From: Saccharopolyspora thermophila
GTDB lineage: Bacteria; Actinomycetota; Actinomycetes; Mycobacteriales; Pseudonocardiaceae
Direction of reading: 5' to 3'
Length of the DNA: 64,000 bases
NCBI RefSeq assembly: GCF_014646075.1
Contig: NZ_BMMT01000023.1
Location: 1-64,000 of the forward strand
Within the stretch, counting starts at the first letter, position 1, and each line of letters opens with the position of its first letter. This document shows positions 58,241 to 64,000 of this stretch, one piece after another. The translations under genes were made by a program, and so were the position numbers. Below the pieces are notes generated by a model, which searched no databases, was not told where the DNA came from, and was given only the letters and a program-made list of their open reading frames with translations.

Positions 58241-58661
58241 CTCGCCGGTCGGCCTCGTTGAGTTCGGCGAGGTACCGGTTGTACGCAGCAAGTTCCGGAT
58301 CTTCGGAGGCATCGACCGGGGGCGCCGGGGGCGGCAGCAGTGGTCGCTTCCGGCGCGCCGTCGCCTCGGGAGGCTCGCCCCCGCTGCTGTCGGCCTCGCG
58401 CGCAGCGGGTTGCTCGACGGCCTCCGGTTCGGTGTCGTCGACGTCCCGCCGCAGCTCCATGCGCATCAGCTTGATCCAGAGGTAGATCGTGAACGCCCCG
58501 AACAGGGGCCACTGCAGGGCGTACCCGAGGTTCTGGAAGCTTCCCCCGGCTTCGTGGGCGCGGTCCCACTGCCACACGGCCAGGAAGCCGGTGGCGATCG
58601 TGGCCACGATGAACAGCGCGTGCAGAAGCAGCCAGCGCGGCGTCAAGAGGCTGCGGGACAC
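58233..58661 (-). CDS. two-helix membrane protein, unknown
   Basis: 142 residues. Two membrane helices (WLLLHALFIVATIATGFLAVWQWDRA and ALQWPLFGAFTIYLWIKLMRMELR), then a charged, Pro-rich cytoplasmic tail ending AAYNRYLAELNEADRR. This pattern is common in actinobacteria without a known role. Its 3' end overlaps that of the RHIM-like gene by eight bases. Confidence 0.75.
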   Translation of the reverse strand: MSRSLLTPRWLLLHALFIVATIATGFLAVWQWDRAHEAGGSFQNLGYALQWPLFGAFTIYLWIKLMRMELRRDVDDTEPEAVEQPAAREADSSGGEPPEATARRKRPLLPPPAPPVDASEDPELAAYNRYLAELNEADRRAS

Positions 58662-58767
58662 ACTCGAATTCTAGGCGCCACAGCTCCGGACCATCTCGCG
58701 GCTCGGTCACAGACCGTCCCGGCCACCCTCGGTAACAGCTGAGGCAGACGAAAACCGAAGAAACAAA

Positions 58768-58783
58768 TGTGATCAATGTCACT
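58768..58783. promoter_or_regulatory. Crp-like binding site
   Basis: TGTGATCAATGTCACT matches TGTGA-N6-TCACA at all but the last base, in an AT-rich stretch 107 bases upstream of the two-helix membrane protein gene. Candidate site for a cAMP receptor protein homologue. Confidence 0.5.
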
Positions 58784-58805
58784 TCCTGTGGAAGGGTTGC
58801 TGCTG

Positions 58806-58954
58806 ACGCAGGGGAACCTTCCTGTCACCCGCTGATCATCGACGCCTCCGCCCCAGTTGGTTACCGAGCCGCGCACGCGTGACAGGAAAGTTCCCGTGCT
58901 CGCGTGCGGCGCGCACCCGGCGTCGGGGTGGTGGCAGAAAGATTCCCTTGCTTC
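58806..58954. repeat. three dispersed repeat units in one interval
   Basis: A plus unit at about 58806-58829 (CGCAGGGGAACCTTCCTG), and minus units at 58880-58903 (ending AAAGTTCCCGTGCTC) and 58933-58954 (GGCAGAAAGATTCCCTTG). The last covers the first two bases of the MFS stop codon (minus-strand TGA, 58953-58955). Confidence 0.85.
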
Positions 58955-60104
58955 AGCCGTGACGCCGGTGTGCCCTGGTGGCAAGTGGGGTGCAGAGGGC
59001 GACGAGGAGCGCTGCGGCGATGAAGGCAGTCGGGTAGCCGGTGAGGGTGACCAGGAGGCCGAAGCCGATCGAGCCCAGGCCGTTGCCCGCGTCGTAGGCG
59101 ACGTTCCACGCCGTGCTCGCGACACCGGACTCGGCCCGGTCGAACATCGCCACCAAGGTGATGTTCTGAGCCGCACCGAACCCCGCGCCGAACGCGACCG
59201 CACCGACCACCGCCAACGGCCCCGCGCCCCACGAGGCAGCAGCCACCAGGAACGTGCCCAGAGCGGTCGCCACGACAGCGGGCAGCAGTACCCGCGTGTG
59301 ACCGAGCCGGTCTCCGAGCTGCCCGGCGAGCCAACGACCGAGCATCGTCGTGGCAGCGAACACCATCAGGGCTGCCGGGGCGACCGAGCCGGCGACTGCC
59401 AGCGGCAAGAACGCCACGAGCCCACCGGCCGCAACTGCAACCGCGGTCATGACCGTCCACGGCGCCAGCAGCGTGCCCGGCACGGTCGGGGCACCGCCTC
59501 GGCCAACCGAGCGGGCATGCACCCGCGCGATACCCACCACCGCCGCAGCCGCCACGACAGGCAGTCCAGCGGCGATCCAGAACAGCGGCGCGAACCCGAT
59601 GTGCTGGGCAAGCCACACTCCGGCGGGCAGGAACACGATGTTGGGCAGGCCGACAGCCAGCCCGTACAGGCCGGCTGCCCGGCCGCGCTGAGTAACCGGC
59701 ACGAGCTCGGCGACCAGCGCACTGCCGGTCACGGTCAGCAACCCGAAGCCAACCCCGCGCAGGCCCGACACGCACAGCAGCAGCCACAGGTCGCTGGACA
59801 GCGCGAACAGCGGCGTGGGTGCGCCGATCAGAACAGTGCCCATACCAAGCGCGAGGCGGTGGTCGACGCGCTTCAGCAACCATGGCATGGCCAGCTGGGT
59901 GGCCACCGTGACGAGCATGAAGACGGCGTTCGTCGCGCCCGCCGCGATCTCACCGGCCCCACCCACCACTGCCCAGAGCGGCACCACCGACAACAGCAGC
60001 GCATATCCCGCGAACCCACCGAGAGTGGTCACCAAGAGCAGCTGAAAAGACCGGCGCCGCAACGGGGTCTGTTCGCGGGAACGATGGGCTGCCGGAACTC
60101 TCAC
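58953..60104 (-). CDS. MFS transporter
   Basis: 383 residues, 12 membrane segments. Features include SVVPLWAVVGGAGEIAAG in the first helices, the LRGVGFGLLTVTGSALVAELVP region with a GxxxG pattern after helix 4, and GRWLAGQLGDRLGHTRVLLP, the second-half motif A. Likely drug or metabolite efflux, substrate unknown. GTG start. The stop codon lies within a repeat unit. Confidence 0.85.
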   Translation of the reverse strand: MRVPAAHRSREQTPLRRRSFQLLLVTTLGGFAGYALLLSVVPLWAVVGGAGEIAAGATNAVFMLVTVATQLAMPWLLKRVDHRLALGMGTVLIGAPTPLFALSSDLWLLLCVSGLRGVGFGLLTVTGSALVAELVPVTQRGRAAGLYGLAVGLPNIVFLPAGVWLAQHIGFAPLFWIAAGLPVVAAAAVVGIARVHARSVGRGGAPTVPGTLLAPWTVMTAVAVAAGGLVAFLPLAVAGSVAPAALMVFAATTMLGRWLAGQLGDRLGHTRVLLPAVVATALGTFLVAAASWGAGPLAVVGAVAFGAGFGAAQNITLVAMFDRAESGVASTAWNVAYDAGNGLGSIGFGLLVTLTGYPTAFIAAALLVALCTPLATRAHRRHG

Positions 60105-60462
60105 GAACTCTTGATAGGCCGTGTCCCCGGTCCGTGTCCATCCCGGTTGAGCAGCTCAACGTGGCAGCCGACAACGCCTGCAGTCTGCGGCGAACCAGAA
60201 CCCCGGCTTCGGCAACGTCACGCAGGACATCAACCTGCCGGGGACCCAGGCGGGGCCTTCCCGTTCCCTTGCTCTCTGTCGTGGGCATGGGCGGGTGGCA
60301 GGAAAGTTCCCTTGCTTCGGTAGGCGGCCCGGTGGGGTTGGGGTGGTGGGTTCGCTTGTTCTGGTGGTGGGTGGCTGCAGGCGGGTCGCGTGGCACGACG
60401 GGACCGCCCGGGCAGCCGTGCTGGCCGGGGTGGTGTGGGGTGGGTGAGCCGTTGGGTGGTGG
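60105..60462. other. gene-free stretch with repeat units and GC-rich filler
   Basis: Contains the repeat units listed separately at 60263-60318 and otherwise only low-complexity G/T-rich sequence (60320-60460). No gene supported. Confidence 0.5.
60263..60318 (-). repeat. one full and one partial dispersed repeat unit
   Basis: GTTCCCTTGCTC at 60263-60274 is a half unit; a full minus unit, GGCAGGAAAGTTCCCTTG, lies at 60296-60318. Confidence 0.8.
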
Positions 60463-61134
60463 TTAGCGGGAGAGTTCGTCGAGGGCCGCCTGGGCCGCTT
60501 CGAGTTCCGCGCGCAGCTGCTCCACGCGGGCTCGCTGCTGCTCTCGCGCCGCTTCGATCAGCGGCTCGACAGCTGCCGCGACTTGGTCGTGGAGGGCCTT
60601 CGCCGCTTGCGCGACGGCGCTGGCCGCCACCGGCGTTGGACGCACCACGCGCTTCTTGCCGGTGGTGACCTCGACGCTCCACTGCCCGTCTTGGTCCGCC
60701 GTCAGCGTGACGGTGGCTCCACCGATCACCGGCTTGCGCCGCGCCGTTCCGCTCGCCTGCTTCGCCGCTCGTGGCTTGGTCGCTTGCGGTTTGGCAGCCT
60801 GCGGCTTCGACTCCACCGCGGGGCGAGGCTCCGCCGCTGGTCGCGGCTTCGCCGCCGGAGCCGGCTTCGCCGGTGGTGGTTCGGCGGCTACCGGGCGCTT
60901 GCGCGGCGGCTTGACCCGCGTCACTTCGGCGGTGGAGAAGGACAGGACGTCCTTCGACCCGGCGGGGCGGACCTGGATGAAGTCCCCCTCCGCGGGCTCG
61001 CCGAGCGCGATGACCTTGCCGGAGCGCCCTTCGGGGACGCCCACGGCCGCGGCGGTGAACCACACTGTCGGTGTGGTCCCGGCGTTCAACTCGTCGCGGA
61101 TTTCGCGCAGGTCCTCGGACGACAGCGGAGACAT
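60463..61134 (-). CDS. conserved hypothetical, possibly DUF6319
   Basis: 223 residues. N-terminal domain (LSSEDLREIRDELNAGTTPTVWFTAAAVGVPEGRSGKVIAL, then GDFIQVRPAGSKDVLSFSTAEV), a Lys/Pro/Ala-rich flexible linker (about residues 75-130), then VTLTADQDGQWSVEVTTGKKRVV and a C-terminal coiled coil. A resemblance to the DUF6319 family is from memory only. It may bind nucleic acid through its basic linker. AAGAGGCGGCG precedes the ATG. Confidence 0.6.
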   Translation of the reverse strand: MSPLSSEDLREIRDELNAGTTPTVWFTAAAVGVPEGRSGKVIALGEPAEGDFIQVRPAGSKDVLSFSTAEVTRVKPPRKRPVAAEPPPAKPAPAAKPRPAAEPRPAVESKPQAAKPQATKPRAAKQASGTARRKPVIGGATVTLTADQDGQWSVEVTTGKKRVVRPTPVAASAVAQAAKALHDQVAAAVEPLIEAAREQQRARVEQLRAELEAAQAALDELSR

Positions 61135-61216
61135 CGCCGCCTCTTGCTCCAGGGTGCGCCCCAGCGGGGCGGTTCGACAGGGACTCTCCCACTATATCGA
61201 ACGCCCGTGCGAAGCT

Positions 61217-62713
61217 TCAACGACGTCGGCCGGCGGTGATCTCGAAGTCGGCGGGGTTGGCCTTCCGGGTGCGCAGCCAGTACTTCCAGGTGAAGCCGGG
61301 CCAGATGGTGCGGTTGACGCCGTTCTCGTCGAGGTACCAGCTGCGGCAGCCGCCCACCGACCACACGGCGTGGGTGAGCTTGGCCTGGATCTCGGCGTTG
61401 TAGGCGTCCTGCACGGGCTGGCGCACGTCCACCTGGGCGATGTCGCCGCGGCAGATCGGCTTCAGGCAGCTGAGCACGTAGTTGATCTGCGACTCGATCA
61501 TGAACACGACCGAGTTGTGACCGAGTCCGGTGTTGGGGCCGAGTAGGAAGAACAGGTTGGGGAAGCCGGAGACGACGATGCCGAGGTATGCCTCCATGCC
61601 GTTGCGCCAGGCGTCCTGCAGCTTGCGCCCGTCGCGGCCGGTGATGTCGAGGTGGGCGAAGCCGTCGGTGACGTGGAAGCCGGTGCCGAAGATGATGGCG
61701 TCCACCGGGTGTTCCCGGCCGTCGCCGGTGACCACGGAGCGCTCCCGCACCTCGGTCACACCGCTGGTCACGAGGTCCACGTTGGACCGGTTCAGCGTCG
61801 GGTAGTAGTCGCTGGAGAGCAGGATCCGCTTGCAGCCGATGGCGTAGTCGGGGGTGACCGCCGCGCGCAGCTGCGGGTCCTTGATGACCTTGCGGATGTG
61901 GCGCTTGGACAGGGTTTCGGCGATCTTGCCGAGGCGGCGGTTGAACACCGCGATGTAGCGGGCCTCCAGCCCCCAGTACAGCGCCGCGCGGGCGGCGCGC
62001 TGGGCCAGCGGAACACGGCGGAACCAGCGCTGCACGGATTCGGGGATGGGGCGGTCCGGTTTGGGTTGGATCCACGGCGGGGTGCGCTGGAACAGGTGGA
62101 GTTGCTCGACCTGCCTGGCGATGCGCGGCACGAACTGGATGGCGCTGGCGCCGGTGCCGATGACCGCCACGCGCTTGCCGGTCAGGTCGAAGTCGTGGTT
62201 CCACTCGGCGGAGTGGAAGACCTCGCCTTCGAAGCGTTCCAGGCCGGGCAACTCGGGATAGCTGGGGATGTGCAGGGCGCCGATGCCCGAGACCAGGGCG
62301 CGCCCGACGTACTCGGCGCCGTCCGCGGTGGCGACCCGCCAGGTGGCGGTGTCCTCGTCGTACTCGGCGCCGGTGAACCGCACGCCGTAGTGGATGTGGT
62401 CGCGCACCCCGTACTTGTCCGCGCAGTGCTGCAGGTAGTCGGAGATCTCCTGCTGCTCGGCGAACACTCGGGACCAGGCGGGGTTCTGCTCGAAGGAGAA
62501 CGAGTACATCAGTGACGGCACGTCGCAGGCGCAGCCGGGGTAGGTGTTGTCGCGCCAGGTGCCGCCGAGGTCGGCGGCCTTCTCCAGGACAATGAAGTCG
62601 TCGATTCCGGCCTGCTTGAGCTTGATCGCCATCCCGAGCCCGGCGAACCCGCTTCCCACGATGACCACCGAGGTTCGGTATCTGCGCTGGTCCCGCGATT
62701 GCGGTTGCACCAT
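61217..62713 (-). CDS. FAD-dependent Baeyer-Villiger-type monooxygenase
   Basis: 498 residues. FAD site VVIVGSGFAGLGMAIKLKQAG, then GGTWRDNTYPGCACDVPS; the Baeyer-Villiger fingerprint FEGEVFHSAEWNHD (FxGxxxHxxxW) around residue 160, the NADPH site VAVIGTGASAIQFVP, and the C-terminal LGPNTGLGHNSVVFMIE. It inserts oxygen next to ketones or aldehydes. The ATG at 62713 is chosen because AAGGAGG lies five bases upstream. It diverges from the TetR gene across paired operators. Confidence 0.92.
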   Translation of the reverse strand: MVQPQSRDQRRYRTSVVIVGSGFAGLGMAIKLKQAGIDDFIVLEKAADLGGTWRDNTYPGCACDVPSLMYSFSFEQNPAWSRVFAEQQEISDYLQHCADKYGVRDHIHYGVRFTGAEYDEDTATWRVATADGAEYVGRALVSGIGALHIPSYPELPGLERFEGEVFHSAEWNHDFDLTGKRVAVIGTGASAIQFVPRIARQVEQLHLFQRTPPWIQPKPDRPIPESVQRWFRRVPLAQRAARAALYWGLEARYIAVFNRRLGKIAETLSKRHIRKVIKDPQLRAAVTPDYAIGCKRILLSSDYYPTLNRSNVDLVTSGVTEVRERSVVTGDGREHPVDAIIFGTGFHVTDGFAHLDITGRDGRKLQDAWRNGMEAYLGIVVSGFPNLFFLLGPNTGLGHNSVVFMIESQINYVLSCLKPICRGDIAQVDVRQPVQDAYNAEIQAKLTHAVWSVGGCRSWYLDENGVNRTIWPGFTWKYWLRTRKANPADFEITAGRRR

Positions 62714-62746
62714 CAGGCCCTCCTTGGACACCGGTCACCCCACGAT

Positions 62747-62788
62747 CTACTCATCAGTAGCCTACTGCAAGTAGGTTACTTGCGGTAG
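62747..62788. promoter_or_regulatory. TetR operator pair
   Basis: A 27-base dyad, CTACTGCAAGTA and TACTTGCGGTAG around GGT (62762-62788, 11 of 12 bases matched), and a shorter one, CTACT/AGTAG, at 62747-62760. Both lie between the divergent monooxygenase and TetR genes; the larger overlaps the TetR promoter (TAGGGT, -10 like), so TetR probably represses both. Confidence 0.75.
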
Positions 62789-62798
62789 GGTGTGTTTC

Positions 62799-63404
62799 GT
62801 GGAGACGCAGCACGCACCCACGACCGGGCGCAGGCGCATGCCGCGGGCCGAGCGGGAACGGCAGATCCTGGCCGTGGCCGAGGAGGTCTTCGCCGCCGAC
62901 GGCTACCAGGCGGCGTCGATGGACGACATCGCGGCGCGGGTCGGGTTGTCCAAGCCGATGCTGTACGAGTACTTCGGCTCCAAGGAGGGGCTGCTGCTGG
63001 CGTGCCTGCAGCGCGCCAAGCGGGAGCTGATCGAGGCCACGACGGTCGCCGCCGCGGGCGCCAGCACTCCCGAGCAGCTGCTGCACGACTGCCTGCTGGC
63101 CTTCTTCCGGTTCAGCGACGACCACGCGCAGGCGTGGGCGCTGCTGCGCAACGAGGCGGCGGTGCCGAGCGCTTCGGTGAACTCCGAGCTGGAGGCGATC
63201 CGGATGCAGCAGGTGGAGTTCACCGCCGGTCTGCTGGAGCACGCCCGCCCGGACCTGGACCGGCTGCAGTCGGAGGCGTTCGCCGAGGCCATCATCGGCG
63301 CGTGCGAACGGCTCGCACTGTGGCGGGAGCGCCGCCCCGAGGTGACGGCGGAGCAGGCTACCGAGCACCTGATGGCGCTGCTGCTGCCCAGCCTCGCGAT
63401 GTGA
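62799..63404 (+). CDS. TetR-family transcriptional regulator
   Basis: 201 residues. Helix-turn-helix: RERQILAVAEEVFAADGYQAASMDDIAARVGLSKPMLYEYFGSKEGLLLAC. C-terminal ligand domain unclassified. GTG 62799 is preferred because TAGGGT eight bases upstream would make the mRNA leaderless; GTG 62790 is an alternative. Likely autoregulator and controller of the monooxygenase. Confidence 0.9.
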   Translation: METQHAPTTGRRRMPRAERERQILAVAEEVFAADGYQAASMDDIAARVGLSKPMLYEYFGSKEGLLLACLQRAKRELIEATTVAAAGASTPEQLLHDCLLAFFRFSDDHAQAWALLRNEAAVPSASVNSELEAIRMQQVEFTAGLLEHARPDLDRLQSEAFAEAIIGACERLALWRERRPEVTAEQATEHLMALLLPSLAM

Positions 63405-63533
63405 CAACTCACGGCGTGAAACCCGCCCGAACTCACTCGTTCGTGCGGTATCCGGTCCACGGGGTCAAGATCGTCGGCACGTCCTCCGATACCGATGCAG
63501 CCGTGCCAACGAAATCGGAGTCAAGGAGAAATC

Positions 63534-64000
63534 TTGCGCCCCTGGACCACGCGCACAGTACAGGCAGCCGTTGTGGCCGCGGGGTTCGCCGCAGTCGGGA
63601 CCGGTGCCGCCAATGCCGCGGAGAACCCGGAACTCCCGAAGCCGGACCTGTCGTCCGTCCCGGACCACGTCGGCTTCTTCGCCCCGGTGAACGCCTGCCA
63701 GATGCAGGAAGGGGCCGGTTTCGGCCCGACCAAGGCCCCGTGCGCGGACGCGCAGCTGCACGCGGGGTCGCCGAACCTGGTCAAGCAGGTGGGTGTGGAC
63801 ATCACCACCACCGCGCACGGGGTGGCCGGTGAACTGCGGGACGGCCGCCCGCTGCTGGCTCCCGGCAAGCCGGACCGGGTCCTCGGCCACGTCGCCACCC
63901 AGGCCGCGCGCGTCGAGCAGCTGACCAGGACCCGGCCGACGATCGGCGGTTCGGTGCTGCCGGACCACCTCGGTGTGGTTGACAAGCGGGTGCCCAACGC
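63534..64000 (+). CDS. secreted protein of unknown function, partial
   Basis: AAGGAG five bases before a TTG start. The first 155 residues are in the window, no stop. N-terminal basic region and hydrophobic core (TVQAAVVAAGFAAVGTGAANA) form a signal peptide with cleavage after ANA. The mature part has two Cys residues (FFAPVNACQM and TKAPCADAQL) that could form a disulfide. No family recognised; the rest lies beyond the window edge. Confidence 0.65.
   Translation, partial: MRPWTTRTVQAAVVAAGFAAVGTGAANAAENPELPKPDLSSVPDHVGFFAPVNACQMQEGAGFGPTKAPCADAQLHAGSPNLVKQVGVDITTTAHGVAGELRDGRPLLAPGKPDRVLGHVATQAARVEQLTRTRPTIGGSVLPDHLGVVDKRVPN

Overview
This is high-GC actinomycete DNA, most likely from the Pseudonocardiales. 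Three things support that. The central core-gene block has the mycobacterial gene order (argS-lysA-hom-thrC-thrB-rho-rpmE-prfA-prmC-sua5-wecA-atpI-atpBEFHAGDC-DUF2550, then the adenosyltransferase and murA). MurA carries the Asp active-site variant typical of mycobacteria, and NucS, a conservon (cvn) and GTG/TTG starts are all present. No rRNA, complete insertion sequence or CRISPR array is visible.

Layout. 1-11.1 kb: a frameshifted sodium:solute symporter start, nucS diverging from an amino-acid permease, a NUDIX hydrolase, an ectoine-type ABC importer (ehuBCDA), murA diverging from a cobalamin adenosyltransferase, two GNAT acetyltransferases and a divergent LysR regulator. 11.3-35.3 kb: the minus-strand core block (F1Fo ATP synthase, cell-wall lipid-linked sugar priming, tRNA and ribosome functions, Rho, threonine/lysine synthesis, ArgRS). 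It is interrupted only by an alpha/beta hydrolase between sua5 and prmC and by a small membrane protein. 35.4-43 kb: DUF3105/DUF305 proteins, a cation diffusion facilitator, tRNA-Arg(CCG) with a decayed tyrosine integrase beside it, a GntR regulator, the 3' end of a lost SAF-domain oxidoreductase, an apparently orphan Zur box, a GNAT protein and the actP/DUF485 acetate-uptake pair. 43.3-48.2 kb: a complete conservon (cvnA-D: sensor kinase, roadblock protein, DUF742 protein, Ras-like GTPase). 48.3-64 kb: an HtrA-type protease, an AbiEi-like regulator without a toxin, a decayed YtcJ-type amidohydrolase, patatin, ArfB, a serine hydrolase, a CPBP protein, a class A penicillin-binding protein, a small protein with a RHIM-like tail, an MFS transporter, a Baeyer-Villiger-type monooxygenase diverging from a TetR regulator, and the start of a secreted protein.

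The most unusual feature is a dispersed palindromic repeat family, core GAGCAAGGGAACTTTCCTG, at about 22 sites totalling over 30 units. Units occur singly, in small direct arrays, or as head-to-head pairs that form long hairpins. Nearly all lie between genes, in convergent, tandem and divergent intervals, so they are not simply terminators. One pair lies in frame inside the C-terminal linker of CvnA, and another unit covers the stop codon of the MFS gene. The arms of pairs tend to carry matching base variants. I do not recognise this family; it behaves like a small mobile palindrome of the REP/MITE/RPE kind, or a chromosome-wide binding site.
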